A DNA stretch of 64,000 nt from Ypsolopha sequella (lineage: Eukaryota > Arthropoda > Insecta > Lepidoptera > Ypsolophidae): the NCBI GenBank assembly GCA_934047225.1, contig OW203991.1, forward strand, positions 1,178,001-1,242,000. The letters run 5' to 3'. This document shows positions 23,392 to 35,175 of the stretch, piece after piece. The position numbers were made by a program, and so were the translations under genes. The notes beneath the pieces are model-generated. The model worked only from the letters and a program-made list of their open reading frames with translations. It made no database searches and was not told the DNA's origin. Position 1 is the first letter of the stretch, and every line of letters begins with the position of its first letter.

Positions 23392-23657
23392 TACAAGGTG
23401 ACTTTTTGATCATCGTCCAAATTCATACTGGAGGCTTGATAAGTGATCAGTATCTTGGATCAATAAAAATTTTTGTGAAATTTGTAAAATGAAATTTCGG
23501 CTTCTCATAGAAATTCACTTCCAGTTCCGAGTGAATCACTATGGGGAGTCGAAATTTCATTTTACGAATTTTACAAAAATGATTATTGATCCATGATACT
23601 GATCACTTACCAAGCCACCAGTTTGAATTTGGACGATGATCAAAAAGTCACCTTGTA
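23392..23657. mobile_element. fold-back MITE 1 with about 105-bp arms, TA-flanked
   Basis: Starts TACAAGGTGACTTTTTGATC and ends with its inverse GATCAAAAAGTCACCTTGTA; arms of about 105 bp pair with few mismatches. Flanked by TA at 23390-23391 and 23658-23659. TA duplication suggests the Tc1/mariner superfamily, an inference. No transposase. Confidence 0.85.
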
Positions 23658-23921
23658 TAAGGTCTTTCAATTTAAATGGAAAGTAATTTAGGAGGTGATT
23701 CAGTATCGTTAATACATCATATTCCACTGTAAAGCACTTTTTTTTGCGCGAACTTTTTTTTCACTTCTCAGTACAAAGTGGTCCGATCAGCTGACTCAGT
23801 TTGTATGCACAAGTAAAGAAAAAGTTCGCGCAAAAAAATGTACTTCGCAGTGGAATGTGATGTATTAACGATACTGAATCACCTCCTAAATTACTTTTCA
23901 TTTAAATTGAAAGACCTTATA
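23658..23921. mobile_element. fold-back MITE 2 abutting MITE 1
   Basis: Starts TATAAGGTCTTTCAATTTAA and ends with the inverse TTAAATTGAAAGACCTTATA. Arms of about 100 bp enclose a 57-bp centre; each arm ends inward at GCGCGAACTTTTT. It shares the TA that flanks MITE 1, so one element appears to have inserted at the edge of the other. Confidence 0.85.
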
Positions 23922-24631
23922 TATTTATTGCGTTAAACTAGCTACTATAATGTTTAACAGCAGTATAAATCTATCAATAAACCCTCTTATAGGGGGTCGA
24001 CATGGAAATGGTTGGATCAAGATTTCTGACTTCAAGGTCTTATTTAGAGTAGTAAGACCGTAAACATCTCAAAGTTCTTGGACCTATAGATTGTGCTGGA
24101 GGTGAAAGGCCTAATAATGTCCGGATTTTAGGTTTTTCGCTTCTATCTCAAAAGCAGAGCGCTTTATCTCAAAAGTGGTACAGAATAAATTTGAGTCTAT
24201 CAAACTTCCTACAAGATTGCTCATATGCATTATTATGCCGCATCTTTATACCTTAACACATGGACCAATCTCGCCACCATCCCAAACCCACTTTCGATAC
24301 CAAGGTCATATAGTGGGCCAATCCGAGGACGCAGTCAACGGTGGATCTTGCACTTAGCCACGCACCGTTGCCTTTTCTGTGCGGGGGCGCAGCACTTTAT
24401 GCTCTTTTTCAGACAGAAGAACAACCAAGTGATCCTACAGGGGTACTTTATTTTCATAATGATAAGGAACCCTAAAGAGGTCACAGCTACGTGCCAGCAA
24501 TGTTAATGTATGATCCTAGTAATCTGCTTAAAAATTCTCTTCATTTGATAACCTAATGAATTAAAAATGTGACGTTACGAAGGAGACATTTTTTTTTCTG
24601 GTTTTCAGTTTGATAAACGCCAAATAGATCT
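23922..24631. other. unannotated stretch
   Basis: Overlapping open frames at 24175-24506 show no recognisable domain. Confidence 0.45.
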
Positions 24632-25035
24632 TCTTAGCAAGACTAATCGAATGGGCGGAGGTAAATAGGCATGTATTTATATATGTAACCTATTACTGAG
24701 TAGTATATAGGATGGGATTTGGTCGGCCGCCTGGATTCGTGCTGGGGGCTCGGTTGGTGATCATTGAACCTTGTTCCTGGTCCCTGGCCGGGTCTCCGGT
24801 GTGGGTTCGGGCGGTTGATTGGATTTCACCTTGTATAATAATATTTTACCTATAATTTTAATCGTATACCTATATATTGCTACATAAATTAAATAAACAT
24901 TTAATCTAAGTAGTTCATGTACATTTGTTATTTTATTACATATATTTTTATAAGATTAAAATTTGACTTGTGAAACGTCTATTATATATACCTACTTTGC
25001 AAAATAAACTTTTTGAATTTTAAATTTTGAATTTA
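24632..25035 (+). mobile_element. dispersed repeat family R3, copy A (SINE-like)
   Basis: Matches 40697-41072 from CTTAGCAAGACTAATCGAAT through TTGGTCGGCCGCCTGGATTC to the tail TTTTGAATTTTAAATTTTG. The GC-rich head and a short-repeat 3' tail suggest a SINE or a 5'-truncated LINE. No protein. Confidence 0.75.
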
Positions 25036-25189
25036 GATCAATAAGCAGCTGTTTGAAGACACGGGAACCTTACAGCCAACTTAAGGCGGATGCGACGGAT
25101 CTCTTTCACAAACGTACAACTTTATGGAATTCTTAAAATTGGTGTGTGTATTTTCTGCATTTTTCTTTCTTCTCATACTTGTATATGTT

Positions 25190-25232
25190 GAAGCAGCTAT
25201 AGCTAAGTCGGTAGAACCGGGTTCAAATACTG
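25190..25232 (+). mobile_element. decayed tRNA-like SINE head
   Basis: TAGCTAAGTCGG and GGTTCAAATAC match A- and B-box wording, but only about 7 bases separate them, so the anticodon arm has been deleted. Confidence 0.35.
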
Positions 25233-25511
25233 CGGGACGACGAACATGAGTTTTTCGGAAATCGGTCATTTTTTACTCTTTTTTACTTTATATTTTTGTC
25301 TACTTTTTGGAATAAATAGATCAAATTAGGTATTTTATTTCAATAACAAGCTTTTTCGTGCTTTTAAACAGATTTTCAAGTATTTTAGTATGTACACGAA
25401 GTGACGTAATAATGTTAGGTTGAATGGTCGAATCCTTATAAGAAATATATGTTTTCGTATTGAAATGCATTTTAATATAGGTATGTTTATCAAGGCCTCT
25501 TGTATATAGTG

Positions 25512-25640
25512 TTTAATCGCGCGCGACGCCACTAGTTGAATCACAAGTACAAGGAGCGTGACGTACTGTTTAATCGCAAAAACATTGTATCACGCTCCTT
25601 GCACTTGTGATGCAACTAAGTCGCATCGCGCGCGACTAAA
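25512..25640. mobile_element. short fold-back element
   Basis: TTTAATCGCGCGCGAC at the left and GTCGCATCGCGCGCGACTAAA at the right, with CACAAGTACAAGGAGCGTGA and TCACGCTCCTTGCACTTGTG pairing inside, give arms of about 50 bp around a 24-bp loop. Confidence 0.75.
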
Positions 25641-26159
25641 TATTGTGCTATGAAACGATTTTTGAATCGTAAATGTTGCCGAAAAAGAGAACAGGCCAGT
25701 AATAACAATTCATGTGAATAGTATATGTATTCTTACAACTTACTGAATGGTGAGTGTATACAAATAAAATAAAATAAATAAAAATAAAAATAGATTTATC
25801 ATAAAAAGTTATTAAAAGATGGTGTCCGTTTAAAATGGATAGTCAAACCGTGTTATTTTGAATTTGTTCTTTATCATTGACCATAATTTATTTCTGTACT
25901 ATCTTAAGGCATTTTGCTTATGGGGAACTGACCGCCTTCTTTTTATGAAAATACGTCTTCATTTTGAGCTTGAAGATTTATTGCGGATATCACATTATGC
26001 TCGTTGTATATAACTAAATAGTACTCAGAAGAACATGTATAGATAACATAAATAATAAATAAATACTATCCATCTACATAATTACAAGTACTAAGTATGT
26101 GTTTGTAAGTAGATTGATTAGTTATACTTTTATTAATTTCTTATTAATACTATAAGTAA
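25641..26159. other. unannotated stretch
   Basis: AT-rich; nothing recognised beyond short A-rich tracts near 25763-25795. Confidence 0.5.
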
Positions 26160-26460
26160 GTATTACTTGGAGACCCCCTCGAAGTTATACGGGGGAGCGT
26201 AAGAGGACAGCTCACAGGCTAAAAACTAGGAGACCAACCATGCCTGGGACCGATGGATGGCGGTATATCCATCCCTAATACCCGGGCTTTATATGGAACA
26301 GACTGGTGACGGGCAGCGGCGTCACTGGTGCGAGGGTTCCGGCACCGCGCTCAACAACCCAGCGTGTGTGAGTATGGGCAAAATTCTTCCAGTATGACCG
26401 CCGGGAGTAGCAAAGTCCTTGAAAGGCTTATGTCCAGCAGTGGACGAACTAGGTTGATGG
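26160..26460 (+). mobile_element. SINE-like element with RTE-type LINE 3' end
   Basis: Ends TTATGTCCAGCAGTGGACGA then GATGGATGGATGAATGAA, nearly the same as the 3' end of the RTE-type LINE at 57775-58190. The body does not translate into polymerase sequence, which fits a SINE that borrows the LINE tail. Confidence 0.45.
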
Positions 26461-26639
26461 ATGGATGAATGAATACTACATATAAGTAAAGTAAACAATG
26501 TATGTCCTCTCCTCATTGTTATTGTTTTAGCTGTGCCCCTACGAGGTATCATATGATCACAAAAAAAACCTGTCATCTTTATTGTGTATGTGATAACGTG
26601 AATTAATAATTTGAATTTGTATTTGAATTTAATATACTG

Positions 26640-26790
26640 TCCTTGTCTCCCAGGGAGGTAAAAGTGACCACAGACTTCCAACTGCTACGATTCTGACACA
26701 CCGCTTTTGTGTCTTCCACGTTCATCAATACCTTGGAAGAATAAGCCTCGGGACACGAAGCGCCGCATTTTAGCCTCAGTAAAAGATATC
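26640..26790 (-). pseudogene. short LINE relic, family R4 copy A
   Basis: Minus-strand codons give VEDTKAVCQNRSSWKS, resembling the 'D R ... W R' end of some moth LINE polymerases. The DNA matches 43012-43125 (CAACTGCTACGATTCTGACACA versus CAACAGCTATGATCCTGACA). Very decayed. Confidence 0.35.
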
Positions 26791-26929
26791 GTGTTACCAA
26801 TGTGATATGAGGTTCGAGGAAAAACGTAACGGGCAATAATAGGTAAATCCGCCGTATTGTTTAATAATAATTGGCCGTAATTGGGTCAGATTATACTATT
26901 TATTCGCTATTATATGAAAACATTGATTC

Positions 26930-27213
26930 GTACAAAATACGTATAAGAGAGCGAACCGGCAACAAGATACTAGGTGTGAAACATAAACTACGAAAATCGA
27001 GTTTGTTGACACATATCATGGGTCCAACAGTGTTCAATTTATTACCAAAAAACATTTTGGGGTCACCCAACTTAACTATTTTTAAATCCAGGTTGAAGTG
27101 CTGGCTTCTTGAGCAAGCGTTCTATTCTTTTAAAGATTTTCTTGTTCACAAGAATAACTTTAGAGATACATCTATTAATTTAATTGTAATTAATTACATT
27201 GTACATTACCATA
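26930..27213 (+). pseudogene. LINE (CR1/jockey-like) reverse transcriptase, C-terminal fragment
   Basis: The open frame gives RERTGNKILGVKHKL, then GPTVFNLLPKNI and TIFKSRLKCWLLEQAFYSFKDFL. This 'VFN.LP..I' plus 'FK..LK..LL..AFYS..EFL' pattern is the usual C-terminal block of CR1/jockey/Daphne-type LINEs. The catalytic domain is absent, so this is 5'-truncated. Its 3' untranslated region is cut by the element at 27221-27974 and resumes at 27982. Confidence 0.65.
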
Positions 27214-27220
27214 GTAAAAC

Positions 27221-27974
27221 CATAGTAAAACCAGAACAGTAGTTTATCTTCAAGCAAAGGTACCTCGCGCGGCTAATATGTGTGCGTGCTAGTACGCACG
27301 AACTACAGTACGCACACAACAGCAATATCTTAGTATACAAGGAAGGAGCTAGTCGGAACACGCCGCGCCGCGATCGCGCTCAGTCAAGTCTCTCGAACAA
27401 GCCGCCAAACCACGCGCCGCACGTCACCGGCCAATTCAAATATGTCGACACGCAATCATAACGCAATCGAACATATTGTACATTATATTGTATTGTAAGA
27501 TGACATAAATTATAGGTAGATAAACAAATTTCAAGTTTTTAACAAAATCTTCTTAGGTTTCTCGCGAATTTTTCGACTACTTTATTATTAAAATCTCGAA
27601 AGTTTTTCGAATCGCTAGGGGGGACAGCTACCCCCTTCCCCCCTTTGACGATGCCCATGTTTTAAAGTAAAGTTCAGGAGCCAATATTTTTTTTTACAAT
27701 AATTAAGATAAGCAAGTAAGATTTCTTTATGAGTTGTAGTGTCTATATATTTATTGTGTATGATATGAATGTATGTTTGTTTGTAGTAGGTATGTATGTT
27801 TGGATGTTTCACTACGTCGTCGATCGATAGCTCATTTGTTATAATCGGCTTTAAAACATTTAAAGTATTGATTTTTTATTAGCTACGAAACTAGAAGAAG
27901 CGACAACCCTGCAACAGTAGGTATTTAAGTCTCGTACAGGGCGTGAGTTAAACTACTGTTCTGGTTTTACTATG
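27221..27974. mobile_element. 754-bp terminal-inverted-repeat element
   Basis: Perfect 26-bp terminal inverted repeats at 27221-27246 and 27949-27974 (CATAGTAAAACCAGAACAG... and its inverse). GTAAAAC flanks both ends (27214-27220, 27975-27981) as a possible 7-bp target duplication, though the same string is inside the arm. The interior holds a GC-rich hairpin (TGTGTGCGTGC...GTACGCACACA, 27281-27319) and no transposase. The CA...TG ends and 7- to 8-bp duplication would fit a hAT-like non-autonomous element. Confidence 0.65.
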
Positions 27975-27981
27975 GTAAAAC

Positions 27982-28110
27982 TATGACATTACATTGTAGT
28001 TACATTACATTGTAATTAATTATAAGTTGTTAGTTTGTCATTAAATTTTAAGTATTTATTAATGTGACATATAATGAATATTATGAAATAAATGAATATG
28101 AATATGAATA
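27982..28110 (+). mobile_element. LINE 3' tail, continuation of 26930-27213
   Basis: Resumes ACATTGTAATTAATTATAAG and ends with AATAAATGAATATGAATATG, a short-repeat LINE tail. Confidence 0.5.
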
Positions 28111-28779
28111 TTACTAATCATGTTTGTTTCATGTAGGGCTTGAAAACATCGATAAACGATATCGATATACATAAGTGAGATAATGAATTCGTTTACCAAA
28201 GTGAAACTTCTTTATCCGCATAAGAAAGATAAAAAGGCGATTTTACGAACATGTTCGTATGTAACGGAAATAACATTAACGGTTATTACGTCATCTAAGC
28301 CGGTGGCCCTTTTTGCTTCAACATGTTTTCTGAACTTTGTCTTAAGACTAGGCCTAGTGACTTTGCAATTATAACCCGTAGACTAACTTTCATAAAAAAT
28401 GAAAATCGCGTGCGTCAAAATGCGTGTGAAACAATTCAGAACGAGTCTAATTTTAAGATTAAAATCGACTAAAATTACAATATCGAATTTAAGTAATTTT
28501 GGAACTTACATTGGTTAATAAACAATATTTTCGTACTGATAGTAAAATATGACACATGAAAATTAAATGGATTAAACACAAAATTACAAAACGCTCAAAA
28601 AGAGACTTTTTTCAAAAATAAAATCTATCGAGTGAAAGTTTTCCAATTAGGTAACGCCACTTACAACGTAAAGATAAAGATTTGAAAAAGGAAGGCCTCC
28701 TCTTAATATTAATTATTGTCTCTTTTGTCTTCCACTTTTAAAACCGATACGGGTGTACCTATGTTAAGGCGTATGACCA
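28111..28779. other. unannotated stretch
   Basis: No supported gene; an open frame at 28183-28374 (62 codons) matches nothing I know. Confidence 0.45.
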
Positions 28780-28935
28780 CGCTAAATAAGCAACTCAATG
28801 TGTGTCGGTACGAATATCAACGGAAACGACATTGAAATTATGTTCATTTCAGCGTGCCTTGAAAAGTGGCTGTTACAACAACCACTGCGTCTCCGGCTAG
28901 CGCAAAATAGGAGAAAATAATACTTTTCACATAAT
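28780..28935. mobile_element. dispersed repeat family R5, copy A
   Basis: Matches 41480-41655: CGACGGAAACGACA-like core, GGTGGCTGTTAC-like middle, and the shared end GCAAAATAGGAGAAAATAAT. Non-coding. Confidence 0.65.
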
Positions 28936-30057
28936 TGCCATGAACGGAAAAAAAAAATTTAACTTACATTTTTTAGATCTTAAAATTTCCTATAATTTGC
29001 TGAAATAATAATTAAAATCGCTTTAGGCGTTTGGAAGCATTAAGAGAATTCTTGTGTTAATCATATGAAACTTGCGATGACTTTCGATTTCTTTTGTCAA
29101 AACTTACAATAGAAAAAACAGTTTATGAAACTTAAATTTTATTTTTGATTCTATAATGCCTATCACATATTTTTATGAAAGTTTTTGGACCACCCTTGTG
29201 GGAGAAGTAGGTCTTCAAAGACAGGTCCAAATTGCAGTTGGCGTATCCATTCGCCTTAAATTGACAATTTTAAAACGAAGACGCAATTTTGTTTTAACTA
29301 AGTACTTATCTAACCGGATTCATGCAAAATTGATATCTAGGGTGTCATAAAAAAGGAAAGTGGTCAAAATTTTAAAAAAGTGGTTGTCGTTTTGTAATTA
29401 GTTGTTTAATTGTTTATTTACTTAGGAAACCAACAAGAATAGAAATCAAAAATAACATACCTAGTAAAATGTTGATATTAATACCAGTGACGTCACAGCA
29501 TTTGAGTAGAATATACAACACGAGCGCGAAAAGGGCGGAAATATTTTGATTATTTTGACATCTGTAATTTTTACATTTCTCACTTTTGCCGCATCTGTCA
29601 CTTTCGAGACATACATTCAGTGTTAACTTGATATCCACGCGAAGCCACGAACAAAAGCTTGTATTCCATTAATTAATCTTCTTCCATTACTTGGCAGTTA
29701 CACCTAAAAAAATGAAGGTGCAATGCCGAAAAAACAATTTGTTGTCGCCGCCACTTTACCCAAAATCGCCTACAAGTTTTGCTATCAGACCATTGACCTA
29801 AGTCTTATCTTGTGCTCCAGTCGAGTGAGTCTGTTTGTGTACAGCAGCTCTGTGTTACAAGGAATCAACAAACACAAACACACGGTAGTCTGTAAGGCAA
29901 GCACCGCGCTCGCCGCAGGGCGAAGGGTTAAGTTGACGGGTCACGTGACTAGGAGACTACTTGTACACACAAGAGGCTACGCTGAGATTCTTGCTTGTGA
30001 CAAAAGATACAATTACCTTGTATATAGGTACTGAAACCACTGCTCTATACACCATTT
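28936..30057. other. unannotated stretch
   Basis: The open frame at 29723-30034 (103 codons) shows no known domain or codon-bias support. No repeat partner in this window. Confidence 0.4.
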
Positions 30058-30490
30058 TTCAATGCAAGTGCTCGTAAAGGCCCACTTTTTATGCATCAAA
30101 ACCGATCAGAAAGTCGATTATTTTGCCCTGGGGCACTAATTTTTTTTTTTAGTTTATGCGAGAAGTTGGCTAACTTGCAACCTTTCCTGTGTATCATAAA
30201 TGTTACACTTTTTTTTTTCCACGGTTTAACGGCTCTGGATACAGTCCTTTTGAGCCAATTATTAACTTGCAAAATTGTAACAATGTAACTTTCAACTGTA
30301 ATAATTAAATTATTTTCTTTGATTATATTTGTTTTATTTCCTCACACTATGCATTGAAAAACGTAGTATGAGACACGGGCGTAAGAGCAATAAATTACTC
30401 GGTTATGTTTAAAACACTGGCTACGCTCGTGTTTGAAATCGTCCTCGTAATTTATTCCTTTTCACCCTTGTAGCATAAACTACTATTTTG
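30058..30490. mobile_element. dispersed repeat family R1, copy 3
   Basis: Same termini and nested hairpins as copies 1 and 2, with a poly-T expansion and an extra 40 bp near 30270-30310. Confidence 0.7.
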
Positions 30491-30762
30491 TCGCTGCAAA
30501 CCCGTAAACTAAAGAGAGTACTCGTCTAAATGAAAAATTTTTACAAACTTTCAGACACCTTTAATAGTTGAAGGTTTGCTTACAGATGACAATTATTACT
30601 TGTAATTTGTAATGTATTTAGTGTAAAAATATTTTCCAATTTCTCTGAATGCAGAACAAGTATGAACAGTATTCAATAGCTCTCATTTCGTCTTCGTAAG
30701 TGTTTTATTCAAAACGAAAAGTTGTAATGGTGTTAGCCGATCAGTTTGTTAGTTTATTTTTA

Positions 30763-30990
30763 ACCGACTTTAAAAAAAGGAGGAGGTTATCAATTCGACT
30801 GCATTTTTTTTTGGGGTATGTTACTCCATTACTCAGTCATTTCGGAACCGATTTGAATGATTATTTTTTTGTTTAGAAGAGTGTGCTTCCAGGTAGGTCA
30901 CGTTTTAAGTTTGGCCATGATCTAATGAAGGTTGAGATTGAGGCAATCGCTTCGTGCTAGGAGCGTAGGAGCACTGATTGCAGGGTATTA
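30763..30990. mobile_element. moth interspersed repeat
   Basis: Begins AACCGACTTTAAAAAAAGGA followed by GGAGGTTATCAATTCGACTG, a start I recognise as very common in lepidopteran genomes. Non-coding. Confidence 0.55.
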
Positions 30991-33235
30991 CTTAAAATTT
31001 GTCATTCCTTCAATCCAATTGCGGCAATCAGTTTGTGTTAGGGTGCTTATTACAGATAGCTTTGCCATCCGTCTGGATAAAGCTGGACCGTGTTAGGCTT
31101 TTTGACCTCTTGTCCAGCTCGTCCGGCTTTTGTTAGGCTTTTTAGTTTTAGTCAGAAACGACCGAGCAAGACAAAACCCGCTGACTCGCTAAGACACGCA
31201 AGTTCACATCAAAATATTTAAATGATGATAGATACAAATTAAGACTTTCTTGAAAAATGTGTATTTTATTTGTCAAATTTTTTAGCCTTTGGACTCAATC
31301 GTCTGGCTTTTAAATATGTGTTTTATTCGACATTTTTGTCAAAAATCCTTTTTTTCTTAGCGTCTGGCCTTGGGACCAAATAGTCCCAATAATTAATTCC
31401 GCCTTTTTGATATGATATAGCAATATAACAACCAACGTGTGAGCGCCGACTTCTGAGAACATAATATGTTTGAGGGAGAGAGAAGTCGGCAAAAGTGTTA
31501 TTGCGTTACCATCGGTCAGTTAGGTCAATTAGCAGTTACGCTTGAAGTCGTTTAAATGTTTTTTTTTGTTAAAAGTTAATTTTATCGACAAGAAGAAATA
31601 TTTGTGCGGTCATTTTGTTTTGTTTGTAAAGTCACCTGCAGTTCAAGTTAGTAATGTAAGTAAACGTTTGTAATGGCCATTACGCAATAAAATCTGCCAA
31701 CGGTAGCCTGTCATGCTAACGTCCGTACACGTACACCCGAGTAATTTAAAATACTGTACTATTATCGATAGTGGCATGATGAAGCATAGGGGAGCGGAGT
31801 GAAGTTGCAACTTTCGATAACCTATTAAAACTTATCCCAGTTAATGCTGACATAGGTATAATTAAGTTATTATAACAGAGTCGGAGGACAAACTACAAGT
31901 TGGTAGGCGAAGTCCTTATTTAAGATACGATACGAACCAAAATAGATGAAGTCCCGGGACTTCTTTGATGGCACGGTCTCAAACATAACATTCTTGTTTC
32001 ACGGTATTTGATACCTTTGTTGTTGTTTATCTACCCTCGGGACACTACCTCACTCAAAATTTGTTTCGTCGTTTCTGCCTACGGAGATGTTGTCAGAGAA
32101 ACTATATTTAGGTAGATATTTTGTACTTTTAAAAGAGACGAAGCGAAAAAAAATAAATGCAGACTCTATGAGTTTGTTGCAATAATCAGGAAACATATAG
32201 TTATCAACAAAATATATAATGTGTTTTTTTCTACTACCTTTATGAAAAAGTTCCATTTAATACTCGAAATTAGTTTTGAAAATCGAACTTTCAAGGCCCC
32301 GTTGCGGAATGACTATCAGTATTATCGTATTGAAATTTCATTTATTGCATAATTAGGTTATTTTTGACGTTTGTCTTCATTTCACGCTAAATTAGGTTCT
32401 TTTTGACGTCCTTAGTTTGTCTTTACAATCGAAATTCCCTGCGTTCCAATTCACGACATAATCGATTATATCGCGTCTGACACTCTTTTTTCGCAAAATG
32501 ATACTGGCCACAAATAAAAGCCGCCAGCCGAAGCCTGAAAAAAAAGGTAAAAACCGCGCCGTGCTTTGCAAAGTCATAAAATACAGAAAAATTAAATATT
32601 CTGCTCACGTCGAAACTAGCTTCATTCCTCGGGTAAGAAAATCTGCCATTTTATACTCGTCACGAAATTTATACTATTTCAACTTTTTCAAAATAACTTT
32701 GTACTTTGTACCAACCGCATGCCTCGCGTATTGGTTTTTTCCCAAGAAATTTGTTTGAATCATATTAAGCGGTTTATAAATAACAGTGTTTTTATTTTAA
32801 TTATAAACCAAGTTATTTTATAAAAGCTGTGTTTTTCGGGAGCAGGTGATGTTTTGGTAGTCGTAAGACGTAACAACCACGGCTCAGAGCTCGTTATTTC
32901 AAACAATAATAAGACATCATACTCCCGGACTATATAAAGATGCATCCGTTTTATTTATCTATGATTTCGCTTGCGGGTGAAATGGACAAACCAAACAAAA
33001 TAATTATATCGATGGACAAACCGATACTAGTAAGCAGGATCGACTTCAGTCTGTTAAATTTCTTCGTATAGATTTGTCCCTTTCAACCGGTAACCGAAAC
33101 GGATGTACTCGTATGTAGTCTGGGCAAAGACCTCAGTTCCACTTGATGCAAAATGAGCTGCTCAGACCCAGGTTAGCCATGGCCTTAAGTATTATCTAGA
33201 AATTATGGAGTCAATTTGAAAGAATAAGCCTTAAA
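30991..33235. other. unannotated 2.2-kb stretch
   Basis: GTTAGGCTTTTT occurs twice near 31093-31143. Overlapping short frames at 32392-32758 on both strands show no domain. No gene is supported. Confidence 0.45.
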
Positions 33236-33325
33236 GTCAAATTGAAACGCCTGTGGCATTTAATGTCAAATTGAAACGCCTGTGGCATTTAAAGTCCAAT
33301 TGAAACGCCTACGCCTGAGGCATTT
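33236..33325. repeat. 29-bp tandem repeat, 3 copies
   Basis: GTCAAATTGAAACGCCTGTG starts at 33236 and 33265; a third copy at 33294 carries 6 extra bases (ACGCCT). Confidence 0.9.
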
Positions 33326-35012
33326 GAGAGTTAATTTGATTTTATTTCTTAGGGACACATACCTACTCGAATTATATTTTATGTTGATTTCAAAAGAGAA
33401 AGAGGTCACCAAAATGGATTATAATGAAATTTGTTTGCAAATGTACGTCGTATATTACACGTCATATTTATGTTAAAGATATATGTTAAAAAAGACTTTT
33501 AAAATCGCAATCTTAAAAATTCCTTTTTACAAATAACCAATAAACATAAATCAAAAGTCAAAATGTGCTGTTAAGAGTCCGGTGGAGGATGTAAAATTCA
33601 TATTCTTAGGTATGTGTATTTATTCCGATTGAATTGCAAAATGTTTAGGTTCCCAAATGACTATTTATATACATAAACACCGACTTAAAAACAAAATATT
33701 AAGAATTTCTAATTTTCATAGAACACTTATTTTTTTTCTCCTATTTCATGTTTAAAATATATTTAAATAGAGATATCGAAGAACCCATATATTCTGTAGT
33801 CCAATCTGAATAAATACACATGCTTTTAGTATTCTGTTTATATGAACTATGCATCCTCCACCGGAAGGTATTCCTTGTTCAAACCCAATCAATGTAAAAC
33901 TTCCGAGTATATATGTGTGGATGTGACATAATATTTGATGGTTGTAGATAAAGTATTGCGTCCAACTAACATAACTAGCCATTGAGACACTTGTGCAGCT
34001 TATTATGAAACGAAGCTTTCCCAATGGTGACAGTTGCACAAACTTATTATTCAGACCATGCTTGAGACCAAGAAGATGACGATTACTAGCTCAGTCTCCA
34101 ATGTGATGAATTCGGCTCTTTTGATCAAAGTATCTTATATACGAATATTTTTACTCACTGTTTAACAAAACAGGAAATTGTTTCCAAAGCAAAAGCGTTG
34201 CGTTAGACATTGAGTCAACCCTATCATTAACGTATCACGTGGTGCCCCCGTTTGTCACGTGGATAATCCAAGGTTGGCAACACCTGCGCCACTGCCCCGC
34301 TACCCGCCGCCCGCCCTCCCCCGTCCTGCCGGAGAGCAGGGGTAACGAACATTTCGTTATTAGCTTAGCTTTATTAATTTATTATCCTGCGTGCGTGTGT
34401 GATTAGAATTAAGGGATTGTTTGTTATGTAACACCCTGGTAAAGTTTGGTTAATTTGGTTTTGATGCGTGATCTAATGAATAAATGAATGAATTTCGACG
34501 AAAATATCGGAAGGCAAGGGCGGACTTTTTCTTCATAGAAATTTCTTCCAGTCAACCAATGGTAAAAAATTAAAATGAAACAATTGATTATTTAAATTTA
34601 ATACACTAAATACAAATAAAAAATACATTTTATAAATATATACATAATACAAAATACATACTAACAAAGTAGCATAGTCAGTTAAGTTATTCAGAGATAT
34701 GAAAGGTAATAAGAGGATACAGGAGGAAGATTTCTGAATGTTTGTGGAAGTTAGAAGGATCTCGAGAAATGATCAGGGTTGTAGGTATCATAATATAAAA
34801 GGGAAAGAACTGAATTGTATTACTGTGTTAAATAAATGCAAATATGTACCTATATATGGAAGCCACTTTAGCCTGCATAGGAATTTAGAAACTCGGAGAC
34901 GTGGTGATCCATTAGAGATAGATAATTAGATGAAAACTATATTTATTGCCACAACACAATACAACACATAAAAAATACATTCTAAAAACACTACAACACA
35001 AAAACACATTAA
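33326..35012. other. unannotated stretch with GC-rich island
   Basis: A short C-rich island (about 34283-34345) stands out from the AT-rich surroundings. No gene is recognised. Confidence 0.45.
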
Positions 35013-35175
35013 AGCGGATTCTGAAGTCTTTAATTTTAGTTTCAGTGCTTTCAAAACTTTTTTTTTCCAAAGCAATTATTTAGGTTCTATTCCTAACACT
35101 AAAGGACTATTTTGTAATGAAGAAAATTTAATTTTGACAGCACTAAAACTAAAATAAAAGCATTCAGAATCGGCT
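35013..35175. mobile_element. fold-back MITE family F1, copy 1
   Basis: About 163 bp with arms AGCGGATTCTGAAG... and the inverse CATTCAGAATCGGCT; AATTTTGACAGCACTAAAAC pairs with its partner inside. Clearly the same family as 42814-42972. Confidence 0.85.

Noticed and set aside
29723..30034. 103-codon plus frame as a gene
   Set aside because: No known motif and no splice, promoter or conservation support from the sequence alone.
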